Below are positions 45,419 through 53,824 of a stretch of 64,000 nucleotides of DNA, one piece after another. The stretch comes from Acetobacter sp. DsW_063. GTDB lineage: Bacteria; Pseudomonadota; Alphaproteobacteria; Acetobacterales; Acetobacteraceae. Both the position numbers and the translations under genes were made by a program. How positions within the stretch are numbered: position 1 is the first letter of the stretch; each line of letters opens with the position of its first letter. The notes beneath the pieces were generated by a model that ran no database searches, was not told the DNA's origin, and worked only from the letters and a program-made list of their open reading frames with translations. The stretch spans positions 19,062 to 83,061 of the forward strand of contig NZ_JOPL01000009.1 in assembly GCF_002153745.1 (NCBI RefSeq). The letters run 5' to 3'.

Positions 45419-47686
45419 ATGTCTGACGATCCGTTTATGAGCGTGCTGGATCTCCCTGAAAAAAGAGCTCCAAAAAGCAGGCGGCCAGAGCGCGAGATGA
45501 TCAGCGCCGATTTTTCTTCCGGCGCAGGACGCGATTTTCGCTCGGCCATACGCTTCGCGCGCGCCGCACGCGCGCAGAGCTCTGGCGAAACCGACATATC
45601 CTTCGGGCATTCAGGCGTGAACGCGCTCTATCTCGTCGTCGCCATACTATGGGAGCGGTTTCTCCGCTTTGATCCATCTGCCCCCGCATGGGCGGACAGC
45701 GATCGATTCTTCGTCTCCTCCATGCGGCTTTCTCCCCTGCTTCACGCCTTTCTGCGTCTGACAGGAGCGCCGGAACACAACGTCGCCGCTCACCATGGAA
45801 ATGGTTACGCGATCGGCATGACAGCCGGCCTGGCCGGACAAGGCGTTGCGGCGGCTGTCGGCATGAGCCTGACAGAAAAGATGCTTGCCGCACGTTTCGG
45901 GCAGTCCCTCGTCGATCACCGCACTTGGCTCCTCGCCACCCCCGCCGATCTTGACGCAGGCGTTGCGCTTGAAGCGTCCGCAATTGCCGGACGCTTTCGC
46001 CTCGACCGGCTCACCGTGATCGTCGGCGACGCGTTCACGCGTTCCTCTACCCACGATCTAAACCTTGCGATCGACCGGATCGAGGCGTCTGGCTGGGCGG
46101 TCCGACGCGTCGCGGCGAACGATGCGAACGCCTTGGGCGCCGCGCTTGCAACGTGTCAACGAAGCCGGCGGCCGAGTCTTCTGGTCTGCGACGGCGAGGA
46201 TGACGGAACGCGGCTCCCGGTTGAGGACGACGGCGAATACGAACTGGTCGGTCCGTGGAGCGTGACCGCGCGGCGCGGTCGCGTGGCGCGGCATACATGG
46301 CTTCGTCGTCTTGCACGCCACAGGTTGCGAGCGGAGTTCGAGCGGACCACCGAATCGCGCGCAATGCCACGCCTGATAGACGATTGGCGCCGGGCATGGG
46401 CTACGGTTAAGAACGCACCTTCGATCGAGACTTACCACGCCGGGGACGAGGGAGCGGCCCGGTCGATTGTACGTGACGGGCTTCGCGGACGCGACATTCT
46501 GACGACGCTCCTGCCCGAGTTCGTTCCAATGTCGGCAGGTGGCGACTCTTCACGCCACGTTGGTGAAGATTCGCCTTCCCCGCCGGCGCCGTCTTCCGGA
46601 CGACGGCGAAGCAAGGCGACGCAAACGAATTCCGACATTTCCACAACGCCTCTCGTCGTCCCCGGCGAACCTCTGTTCTTCGGAGCCCGCGAGCCAGCAA
46701 TGGTCGGGTTGATGAATGGACTATCGCTGCATGGCGGTGCTCTGGCTTGCGGCGTTGCGACGCTATCGATGGTTGATCGCATACGTCCGGCGCTCCGTTT
46801 CGCCGCGCTGGCGGGACGACGGATGCTGTGTCTGTTGGTCGAGGACGATCCTCGGACCGCCGCCGATTTGTGGCCGCCGGTAGAAGAGCTCGCGAGTCTG
46901 CGAGCGATGCCGAATCTGGCCCTTTTCCGGCCTGGCGACCGTCAGGAAGTGATCGCCGTCTGGGAGAAAGCTCTGGAGTGGCGCGATGGTCCAGCCGTTA
47001 TCGTTCTCGGGTTAAGTCCTGCGACGAATGGCGAGAGCGGCATGATGGACGATCTGCGCGGCGACGCGTCGCCGCAAGCCGGCGTTATGACCTTCGCCGC
47101 AGCGCATGGCGGTTATGTGCGCGCCGAAGCCCCCGGCGGCCCGACGGCCCGGCGAGCCACCATCATCGCATCAGGCCCGGAGCTGGCGATCGCCCGAGAA
47201 GCGCAGGTCCTTTTGATGCGTGACGACATCCCCGTCGCCGTTGTGTCACTTCCATGCTGGGAGCTATTCGCGCGACAAGATACCGCCTATCGTGCTGCCG
47301 TGCTCGGTTCAGCGCCGCGCGTCGCGATCGAGGCGGCGTCCGGCTTCGGCTGGGAACGATGGCTTGGGTTTGAGGGCGTATTCATCGGGCGGAACGACTT
47401 CGGTTCGTCCTCCAGCATGGGCACGCTCTACGACAGTTTCGGGATCACTCCCGAGGGAGTACGCGATCGGGTGCGCCAACTTCTGGGTTCACGAGTGTCG
47501 GATTCTCGGCTTCCCGGCCTGGGGAGCGATGGCGCCGCCTTAACGGGACGCGCGTCCGGCGCACATAAGGCCGGAGCATCCAATCGCCGCACCGACCCCC
47601 GCCATACGGTCAAACGCGACGCCTCGCCACGACGCATCGTCACGGGGCAATCAGAAAAAGACGGAGACAGTTCAGATGGCAGTTAA
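45419..47686 (+). CDS. Transketolase-like protein lacking cofactor residues
   Basis: 755 residues. The three-domain order of transketolase is kept: GHSGVNALYLVVAILWERFLRFDPSAPAWADSDRFFVSS (63-101), IGMTAGLAGQGVAAAVGM (132-149), GAREPAMVGLMNGLSLHGG (422-440) and a C-terminal domain with VVSLPCWELFARQDTAYRAAVLG and GFGWERWLGFEGVFIGRNDFGSSS. Expected active residues are missing: SNGHGS is now SSMRLSP, the GDGxxxEG...N thiamine/Mg motif is ATPADLDAGVALEA and GDAFTRS, and the HDSIGxGEDGPTH segment is shortened to EDDPRTAADLW. Only the catalytic Glu (425) remains. A linker of about 40 polar residues is inserted near 370-410. It lies directly before gap and pgk, so a structural or regulatory role in carbon metabolism is inferred. 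Confidence 0.75.
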   Translation: MSDDPFMSVLDLPEKRAPKSRRPEREMISADFSSGAGRDFRSAIRFARAARAQSSGETDISFGHSGVNALYLVVAILWERFLRFDPSAPAWADSDRFFVSSMRLSPLLHAFLRLTGAPEHNVAAHHGNGYAIGMTAGLAGQGVAAAVGMSLTEKMLAARFGQSLVDHRTWLLATPADLDAGVALEASAIAGRFRLDRLTVIVGDAFTRSSTHDLNLAIDRIEASGWAVRRVAANDANALGAALATCQRSRRPSLLVCDGEDDGTRLPVEDDGEYELVGPWSVTARRGRVARHTWLRRLARHRLRAEFERTTESRAMPRLIDDWRRAWATVKNAPSIETYHAGDEGAARSIVRDGLRGRDILTTLLPEFVPMSAGGDSSRHVGEDSPSPPAPSSGRRRSKATQTNSDISTTPLVVPGEPLFFGAREPAMVGLMNGLSLHGGALACGVATLSMVDRIRPALRFAALAGRRMLCLLVEDDPRTAADLWPPVEELASLRAMPNLALFRPGDRQEVIAVWEKALEWRDGPAVIVLGLSPATNGESGMMDDLRGDASPQAGVMTFAAAHGGYVRAEAPGGPTARRATIIASGPELAIAREAQVLLMRDDIPVAVVSLPCWELFARQDTAYRAAVLGSAPRVAIEAASGFGWERWLGFEGVFIGRNDFGSSSSMGTLYDSFGITPEGVRDRVRQLLGSRVSDSRLPGLGSDGAALTGRASGAHKAGASNRRTDPRHTVKRDASPRRIVTGQSEKDGDSSDGS

Positions 47687-48698
47687 GATCGCGATCAACG
47701 GATTTGGCCGTATCGGCCGCCTCGTGCTGCGCGGAATCATCGAAAGCGGGCGGACGGACGTCATACCGACCGTCATCAACGACCTCGGCAGCGTCACCGA
47801 CAACGCGCATCTGTTGAGCTATGACAGCGTGCACGGCCGGTTCCCCGCCGATGTCCGCGTCGAGGGCAACAGCCTGATCATCTCGGCCAATGGCCGGACC
47901 TGGGACCCGATCACCGTGTCGGCCGAGCGCGATCCGTCGAAAGTTCCGCTTCAGGGCGTCGACGTCGCCATGGAATGCACCGGCATTTTCACCACCAAGG
48001 AAAAGGCCGCCCCGCTGCTCGCCGCTGGCGCACGCAAGGTCATCATCTCCGCCCCTGCCGACAGCGTGGACGCGACCATCGTCTACGGTGTGAACCAGGA
48101 CACGCTGACCTCCGACATGACGGTGATCTCCAACGCCTCGTGCACCACCAACTGCCTCGCGCCCGTTGCGAAGGTCCTCGACGACGCATTCGGCATCGAG
48201 CGCGGCTACATGGTCACGATCCACTCGTACACGGGCGACCAGCGCACGGTAGACACACTGCACAAGGATCTGCGTCGCGCCCGCGCCGCCGCCCTGAACA
48301 TGATCCCGACTTCCACCGGCGCCGCACGCGCGGTCGGGCTCGTCCTGCCGCACCTGAAAGGCAAGCTGGACGGCACCGCCATCCGCGTGCCGACCGCTAA
48401 CGTCTCCCTCGTCTCCCTCGACTTTGTGCCGAAGACCATCCCGGCATCTGTCGAAGCTGTGAACGAGGTCGTGAAGAAGGCGTCCGAGGAAGGCCCCCTG
48501 AAGGGCGTTCTGGCGTATAACACAGCGCCGCTCGTCAGCTCGGATTTCAACCACGCCATCGCGTCGTCGACGTTCGACGCCACGCAGACCTCACTGGTCG
48601 ACGGTGGCAAGCTCGTCCGCATCTGCACATGGTACGACAACGAGTGGGGCTTCTCCAACCGCATGTCCGATACGGCGGCGGTGTTCGGAAACCTCTGA
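47676..48698 (+). CDS. gap: Glyceraldehyde-3-phosphate dehydrogenase
   Basis: 340 residues. NAD-binding start VKIAINGFGRIGRLVLR, catalytic SNASCTTNCLAPV, phosphate-binding HSYTGDQRTVDTLHKDLRRARAAALNMIPTSTGAA, and WYDNEWGFSNRM at the end. The start overlaps the end of the transketolase-like gene by 11 bp, so the two are probably co-translated. Part of the gap-pgk glycolysis/gluconeogenesis pair. Confidence 0.97.
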   Translation: MAVKIAINGFGRIGRLVLRGIIESGRTDVIPTVINDLGSVTDNAHLLSYDSVHGRFPADVRVEGNSLIISANGRTWDPITVSAERDPSKVPLQGVDVAMECTGIFTTKEKAAPLLAAGARKVIISAPADSVDATIVYGVNQDTLTSDMTVISNASCTTNCLAPVAKVLDDAFGIERGYMVTIHSYTGDQRTVDTLHKDLRRARAAALNMIPTSTGAARAVGLVLPHLKGKLDGTAIRVPTANVSLVSLDFVPKTIPASVEAVNEVVKKASEEGPLKGVLAYNTAPLVSSDFNHAIASSTFDATQTSLVDGGKLVRICTWYDNEWGFSNRMSDTAAVFGNL

Positions 48699-48757
48699 TC
48701 CGTCCGATGACGCAGTCCCTGCTCGGCGCTCTCCCGTGACGGAAGGCCGCGCGGGGC

Positions 48758-48781
48758 GACGGCCCTTCCCTGCGGGCCGTC
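48758..48781 (+). terminator. Hairpin between gap and pgk
   Basis: GACGGCCC (48758-48765) and GGGCCGTC (48774-48781) form an 8-bp stem with an 8-nt loop, 60 bp after gap. Without a T-run it may reduce rather than stop read-through into pgk. Confidence 0.4.
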
Positions 48782-48847
48782 TGTGAATTTAAGCACGGGC
48801 GCGCAAACGCCACCTTGACGCTCCGGCGGGGCAGGAAGGATTTTTCC

Positions 48848-50071
48848 ATGACGACGCTTTCTTTCAAGACACTGGATTCTCTTGATCCGCGCGGAAAAAA
48901 GATTCTGCTCCGCGCAGACCTGAACGTGCCGGTGCGTGACGGCGCCATTACCGACCTGACCCGCATCGAGCGTCTGGCGCCCACGATCCGGGAACTGGCC
49001 GACAAGGGTGGCCGCGTGATCGTGGTCAGCCATTTCGACCGCCCCAAAGGCAAGCCCGTGCCGGAAATGTCTTTGGCCCCGATTTCTGAGGCCCTCGCCA
49101 AATCTCTCGGCCACAGCGTAACCTTCGCGCCGGATTGCCTGGGCGATGTCGCCGCGAAAGCGGTCGCCGCGATGGCTGACGGGGATGTCGTCGTGCTGGA
49201 AAACACCCGTTTTTACCCCGGCGAAGAGAAAAACGACCCGGACATGTCGAAGGCTCTGGCCTCTCTGGCCGATGTCTACGTTAACGACGCGTTCTCTGCG
49301 GCGCACCGCGCCCACGCCTCGACCGAAGGCGTCGCGCATTACCTGCCATCTTTCGCCGGTCGCCTGATGGAAATCGAACTCGGCGCCCTCGAAACCGCGC
49401 TCGAGGCGCCGGAACGTCCCGTTGGCGCGATCATCGGCGGGGCTAAGGTCTCAACCAAGCTCGACCTGCTCAACAACATGATCGAGAAGGTCGACGTTCT
49501 GGCAGTCGGCGGCGCCATGGCGAACACGTTTCTCGCGGCCCAGGGACTGTCGGTCGGCAAATCTCTGAAAGAAGAAGAGATGCTCGACACGGCGAAGGCC
49601 ATCCTGACCAAGGCGCGCGAACGCGGGTGCGATCTGGTGCTGCCTGTCGACGTCGTCGTCGCTTCTGAGTTCATGGCGGGCGCGCCGACCAAAATCGTTC
49701 CCGTCACGGCCATTCCTGAAGGATGGATGGCGCTCGACGTGGGACCGGAGACGATCGCATTGCTGAAATCGAAGCTGGCCTCGCTGAAGACACTTGTGTG
49801 GAACGGCCCCCTCGGCGTGTTCGAGTTGCCCCCGTTCGATGAAGGAACCAACGCCGTAGCGCAGGAAGCCGCCCGTCTGACCAAGGAAGGCAAGCTCAAG
49901 ACCGTCGCAGGCGGCGGCGACACCGTCTCCGCGCTACGCCACGCGCACGTCTTGCACGAGATGTCCTATGTTTCTACTGCGGGCGGAGCATTCCTCGAGT
50001 GGCTTGAGGGCAAGATTCTTCCCGGCATTCAGATGCTCCGCGCAATCGGGCAGGAAGCGGCTCCTCTCTAA
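48848..50071 (+). CDS. pgk: Phosphoglycerate kinase
   Basis: 407 residues from ATG 48848, with GGAAGGA 7 bp before. [87 protein letters not shown] and the C-terminal GGGDTVSAL mark the enzyme. Makes 3-phosphoglycerate and ATP. Followed by a long non-coding stretch. Confidence 0.97.
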   Translation: MTTLSFKTLDSLDPRGKKILLRADLNVPVRDGAITDLTRIERLAPTIRELADKGGRVIVVSHFDRPKGKPVPEMSLAPISEALAKSLGHSVTFAPDCLGDVAAKAVAAMADGDVVVLENTRFYPGEEKNDPDMSKALASLADVYVNDAFSAAHRAHASTEGVAHYLPSFAGRLMEIELGALETALEAPERPVGAIIGGAKVSTKLDLLNNMIEKVDVLAVGGAMANTFLAAQGLSVGKSLKEEEMLDTAKAILTKARERGCDLVLPVDVVVASEFMAGAPTKIVPVTAIPEGWMALDVGPETIALLKSKLASLKTLVWNGPLGVFELPPFDEGTNAVAQEAARLTKEGKLKTVAGGGDTVSALRHAHVLHEMSYVSTAGGAFLEWLEGKILPGIQMLRAIGQEAAPL

Positions 50072-50116
50072 TCGGCGTTCAATCTCTCTTGCTCACAGGA
50101 GACAGACCGCGCAGGT

Positions 50117-50212
50117 GTTCCAATGTGTGGCTCGCCTGCGTAGCCTCAAGGCCTTCGCTCCTAATACGGTGTCGGCATACGCGAGAGACGGTTCCCCCGA
50201 CCATCGGCCGTA
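50117..50212 (+). pseudogene. Possible remnant of a tyrosine recombinase N-terminus
   Basis: One frame reads FQCVARLRSLKAFAPNTVSAYARDGS before a stop at 50211. The stretch APNTVSAYARD looks like the SAM-like DNA-binding segment (SPNTVRAYxxD) of phage and Xer-type integrases. No catalytic R-H-R-Y part is found nearby. The match is short and could be chance; the same bases also form part of a possible structured RNA. Confidence 0.3.
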
Positions 50213-50222
50213 ACGCGTCTCT
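50184..50222 (+). other. Long hairpin of a possible small RNA
   Basis: AGAGACG (50184-50190) pairs with CGTCTCT (50216-50222), extended inside by GTT/AAC across a bulge and CCGA/TCGG. A second hairpin (CCACGT/ACGTGG) and then a terminator follow within about 100 bp, which could mark one RNA of about 150-250 nt. No known RNA family recognised. Confidence 0.35.
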
Positions 50223-50299
50223 GCATCCTCCCACGTAAACGACAGTCCTACACGTGGAGTCCGGAAGTGATTGTACGATTGTCTAAACCTTAACGATTT

Positions 50300-50326
50300 C
50301 CCGCTACCACAATGGGCGGGTTTTTT
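50300..50326 (+). terminator. Intrinsic terminator with T6 tail
   Basis: CCCGC (50300-50304), an 11-nt loop, GCGGG (50316-50320) and TTTTTT (50321-50326). It ends a plus-strand transcript, either a long pgk 3' UTR or a small RNA. Confidence 0.7.
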
Positions 50327-50750
50327 CCGTTTCGACTTTACTGTTCTGATGCTCTCGACCGATCTTTTGAGCCTGCTTTCGTCTCCCGCCAATACGGACT
50401 CGAAACGCGCGACAGTAAAATCGTCCACGACGGTGATCGCGCGCAGCACAATTTCCGATGAAACCCAACCCCGGGCGATCGGAACTACGCTCGCGCCTAG
50501 CGGCGCACCTCCCCCCTTCCGAAGACGGGGCGCTCTTCTCGATATTCTTGTATAGACGCCAAGCGTCCACATACGCCTCACCCCGTGCCTGCGACAAACG
50601 GCAGACACGCCACGGCGTCATTTGTCCGCCTGAGCTATCCGCCCAAACACAGTCTGCCGCATATGCTGTAAACGTGAGCGACGTATCCATTTTGACAACA
50701 CTGAATACGACTTGTGATCTGCTGACGCTGTCGATACAAAGGCGCGTGTC

Positions 50751-51057
50751 GTCCGCGTAGCTCAGCAGGATAGAGCACAGGATTCCTATTGAATTGGGCG
50801 TCGCGAGGGGAAACCACGCGACGGAATCGCTCAAATTCGGGGAACGCTTGACCCTCTCGGGTTGTGCCAATCCCGAGCCAAGCCCGTCTCTCCGAGACGG
50901 GAAGGTGTAGAGACTGGACGGGCGACGCCTACAGGCTTCACAGCCTACGGCGAAGGGACAGTCCAGACCACGAACGCGGGGCCTGCGCCACGCGGCGGCG
51001 AAAGCCGAAGTGGTATGAATCCTGGGGCCGTGGGTTCGAATCCCGCCGTGGACACCA
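50751..51057 (+). tRNA. tRNA-Arg(CCU), interrupted by a group I intron
   Basis: The 5' exon is 50751-50787 and the 3' exon 51018-51057 with encoded CCA. Spliced, it folds as a regular tRNA: acceptor GTCCGCG with CGTGGAC, D-arm GCTC/GAGC, anticodon arm CAGGA/TCCTG with loop TTCCTAA (anticodon CCT at 50785-50787), a 5-nt variable loop, and T-arm GTGGG/CCCGC with TTCGAAT. Discriminator base A. It reads AGG codons. The intron breaks the chain directly after the third anticodon base. I recall the same tRNA-Arg(CCU) gene and position holding a group I intron in Agrobacterium. Confidence 0.95.
50788..51017 (+). ncRNA. Self-splicing group I intron (IC3-like) in tRNA-Arg(CCU)
   Basis: 230 nt without an ORF. 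The 5' exon ends in U and the intron in G (51017), as required. The internal guide ATTGGG at 50793-50798 pairs with the ligated exon sequence CCU-AAU (P1 with U-G at the splice site, and P10). P2 is CGTCGCG/CGCGACG at 50799-50805 and 50817-50823 with a GAAA tetraloop. P6 extension is CCCGTCTC/GAGACGGG at 50883-50901. P7 is GACTG (50912-50916) with CAGTC (50959-50963). A GGCGAAAGCC P9 hairpin is near the end. Core segments CAAATTCGG, GAGCCAAGC and GGTGTAGAGACT match the Azoarcus tRNA-Ile intron ribozyme. Confidence 0.93.
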
Positions 51058-51328
51058 AATTTTTACGAAATAATACTGAAAAACATCCGCTTATTAAAAA
51101 AATTTTGTAATTTCATTAATTTGCACAACATAACCTTACGGGTATGGTCGGCAACTGACAGCCAAATCTGCTAATGCCACCAGCGTGAACTTCGCCTCCC
51201 GACGAGGCTTTGCAACAGGACGCACGGCAAAAATTGCCTCTACGCTGGCGCTTCCCAATATCTCTGCGCAGCCACGCGACATACCGCACTCAGCCTTTGG
51301 TTCACGCCGTCTGTTTTGACGTCAAACA
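51058..51328. other. AT-rich then ordinary spacer after the tRNA
   Basis: The first 70 bp after the tRNA are strongly AT-rich, then composition returns to normal. No integrase gene, repeat of the tRNA 3' end, or RNA gene recognised here. Confidence 0.5.
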
Positions 51329-53611
51329 TCAAAACAGGCGCAGTCCTGGCAATAAATGGCTAAGAGGACCGAACCACCGCCAGACCGCTATCACACTGGC
51401 GGCTGCGCAAACACCACTGACAACCCACGCGTTTCGCCAGAATTCGGGACGTTCAATAGCAGGGCGCTTCACCGTGCCCCCACGGCTGAGGATATCTGTC
51501 CGGAGCTTGGCGGCTATGTCTTCCGTAGGGCCCGGCGGCGGCTCCCGTGTGGCGTGAAGATTGAAAGGTTCATGATCCGAGGAAGTAAAATACTCCTCCT
51601 CGTCATCTGGTTCATCCGTATCGAAGGAGGCCCATACAGGCCTATTCGCTTCCAGATCCTCCCCGTGATCCGTTTGCGGCGTCGCATAATGTTCTTCGGC
51701 ATGCTCCACCGAAGATTCGTCGAGAGTGCGGCTCCATGATGGAATCCACGGTACTGCCGCCGGAGCTTCAACTTCCTTCTCTGCAGACGGCGGAGGCTCC
51801 GCCGCACGAGATTGAGCCTCCAACCCTTCCGCATAGGCTGATTCCACCGCCGCGCGGCCCATTCGCGCCGCTCGCAGACGTGTCACCACATCATCGAACG
51901 CCCCGTGTACCGGCTGTTCGTTGATTGCGGGTGTGGGGGCTTCCGGCTGTGTCGAAGGTTCGGGCTCACCTGCAAAGCCCGACACAGCGTTATCCAAGTC
52001 AGCGAGTTCGGCGCGCTCATGCTCCCCATGCGCCTGTTTCGACTCCCAGTCGTCTAGAGCCGCCTCGTCCAAGTGGGACATTCCGCTGGGCAAATGATCA
52101 AGAGACTCACTTGCCCACTCATCTGTCACCACTGACGCGACGTCGTGACTATCGGGAGGGACATCAGCGCTATCATGGAGGGCGTCTTGTTCCAGCTGCG
52201 CCTTATTATCGGCGTAAGCCTCATGACTCCCAACCTGGCGTTCGTCGAGCGCAGCAAAATCGACGTCCTCAACCAACACTTCGCCGTCACGAGTTTCGTG
52301 GAATTCGTTATGAACAACCTCGGCGAGGTCGTCGTGATCTGACGCCTCGGCCTGCCGCTCATCCTCCGCGCCGGAAACACTATGAATATCGTGCGGCAAG
52401 TCGGCGTTCAGCGGTTCCGTCAACTCCTGACCATCGTCACTGGACGTGGCCGAGCCGAAGCTTCCGTCTGTTGCCGCAGCCGACGCTTCTAAGACCTGCT
52501 CGTCAGACCGAATCTCGGCGCCGAGATTTTCCTCATGATGAGTATCGGCGGATTCCAAGCTTTCGCCTGGAAATTCGTCCATCCCATGAAGCGTCGGCTC
52601 CGGCTGGACCGCATCCGGCTCTGCGTGAGGCGCGTCGAGCTCAGAAACATGCGCTTCTTCATCTTCCGATACTTCGAACGGTGCTTCATAGTCGTCGTCG
52701 CTCGACCGTTCAGCAACCAGTTCTCCCACACCTTCAGCCGGATGCGCGACTTGATCGGCGGTCGTGGGCTCATGACTGGAGGCCACTTCTTCAGCGACCG
52801 CCTCATCTTCAACCGGTGCGGCATCCGATCTCGTCGTTTCATCCCTTGAGCCGTCGTCCACACCGACCGCATCTTCAATCGCCTCAGCGCCAGACAACGC
52901 AGAGTCTTCGACCTCGCCGTCATGAGCGGAGGACGAAACATGGTCAGCCTGAACTTGGGTGACCAGGGCAGTTTCGCCACTCTCATCCGAGGTGTCGCCA
53001 TCCGTTCGCGCCGAAACGGTCGGCTCGGCGGTAATTTCGGTCGCTTCGTCTAGAAGATCCGGCTCCGCTTCCACCTGCGCATGAGTTTGCAGCGCAGCAT
53101 CGCCATCGTCCTCAGCGTGATCTTCGCCTGAATCGAAATCCGCACCCGACGACTCCGTGGTGAAGGCATGATCTGTGGCGTTGTCATCTACAGAGGAGAC
53201 TTCGACGTTCCCGTGGTCGCTGCCGGCGTCGGATGCGACCTCACCCGCGTTTGCCTCTGGCTGAGCAGACGTAAAAACTTCGGCGGTAGAAACATCGGCC
53301 TGACCTGCGGACGGCGCGTCCTCGGCAACTTTATCTAAAGCGCCGTCGACAGGAGACGTCTTTCCCTCAGTCGCCGCACCTGCATCTCCGCCGGCCTCAT
53401 TTGTCGGCTCAACCCCCGCTTCGACCGTATTCTCGGCCGTCGGGCTGGCGGCGTTCGTCGAGCGCGCCTCTTCTGTGTCGGTTCTCTCCCGTGGGATGGC
53501 CGGTACAACCCAATCCGTGCCGCAGCCGGAGCATTTAAGGGTCCGGTCTTTCCGCAAAAATGACGCGGGCACATTGTACTTGATGCCGCAGGACGGGCAT
53601 ACGATCAGCAT
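51329..53611 (-). CDS. MJ0042-type zinc-ribbon protein with a giant acidic linker and a C-terminal membrane anchor
   Basis: 760 residues. The N-terminus MLIVCPSCGIKYNVPASFLRKDRTLKCSGCGTDW is a zinc ribbon of the MJ0042 type (two CxxC pairs). Residues about 50-640 are low-complexity and very rich in Glu, Asp, Ala, Ser, Thr, with many EVxSxDD/HEE-like blocks and almost no hydrophobic residues, so disordered. Near the C-terminus the chain is ordinary (PTEDIAAKLRTDILSRGGTVKRPAIERPEFWRNAW) and closes with a hydrophobic segment (VVSGVCAAASVIAVWRWFG). Related alphaproteobacterial proteins have short linkers next to ftsE; this linker is far longer. Divergent from ftsEX; role unknown. Confidence 0.75.
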   Translation of the reverse strand: MLIVCPSCGIKYNVPASFLRKDRTLKCSGCGTDWVVPAIPRERTDTEEARSTNAASPTAENTVEAGVEPTNEAGGDAGAATEGKTSPVDGALDKVAEDAPSAGQADVSTAEVFTSAQPEANAGEVASDAGSDHGNVEVSSVDDNATDHAFTTESSGADFDSGEDHAEDDGDAALQTHAQVEAEPDLLDEATEITAEPTVSARTDGDTSDESGETALVTQVQADHVSSSAHDGEVEDSALSGAEAIEDAVGVDDGSRDETTRSDAAPVEDEAVAEEVASSHEPTTADQVAHPAEGVGELVAERSSDDDYEAPFEVSEDEEAHVSELDAPHAEPDAVQPEPTLHGMDEFPGESLESADTHHEENLGAEIRSDEQVLEASAAATDGSFGSATSSDDGQELTEPLNADLPHDIHSVSGAEDERQAEASDHDDLAEVVHNEFHETRDGEVLVEDVDFAALDERQVGSHEAYADNKAQLEQDALHDSADVPPDSHDVASVVTDEWASESLDHLPSGMSHLDEAALDDWESKQAHGEHERAELADLDNAVSGFAGEPEPSTQPEAPTPAINEQPVHGAFDDVVTRLRAARMGRAAVESAYAEGLEAQSRAAEPPPSAEKEVEAPAAVPWIPSWSRTLDESSVEHAEEHYATPQTDHGEDLEANRPVWASFDTDEPDDEEEYFTSSDHEPFNLHATREPPPGPTEDIAAKLRTDILSRGGTVKRPAIERPEFWRNAWVVSGVCAAASVIAVWRWFGPLSHLLPGLRLF

Positions 53612-53824
53612 CCGGCTTCCTCTCTGGCGCTACGGACGAACCTTCCCCGCGTCGCCGTAATTCGCATCACTACTATGACCAGAACCTGTTCCTAATTTCT
53701 AAACAACGTCGCCTTCATCGGGCTCGGGGAGGCTTCCCATCGACAGGCTTCGTTTCTCCGCGTTATGCTCTACTGTGCCGTCTTATAAAATATCAGTTAA
53801 CACCATTCTGAGACGTATACCTAG

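Larger units (their letters stand above)
50072..50750. other. Non-coding stretch between pgk and tRNA-Arg
   Basis: About 680 bp with no convincing complete gene. It contains an integrase-like peptide fragment, hairpins at 50184-50222 and about 50230-50260, and an intrinsic terminator at 50300-50326. The rest (50327-50750) has open frames on both strands without recognisable family features. Confidence 0.5.

Noticed and set aside
50751..51057. tmRNA (ssrA) as an explanation for the tRNA-like 3' end
   Set aside because: The two halves form a full tRNA with a standard D-arm, anticodon arm and T-arm, and the insert matches a group I intron core; no tag peptide frame is present.
50862..51110. Overlapping short frames inside the tRNA-Arg intron, as a possible homing endonuclease
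   Set aside because: They run across the tRNA exons and the ribozyme core and show no LAGLIDADG, HNH or GIY-YIG motif.
51925..52962. 345-codon plus-strand frame opposite the zinc-ribbon protein
   Set aside because: Arises from the repetitive acidic codons of the real gene read backwards; Arg/His/Pro-rich with no protein-like pattern.
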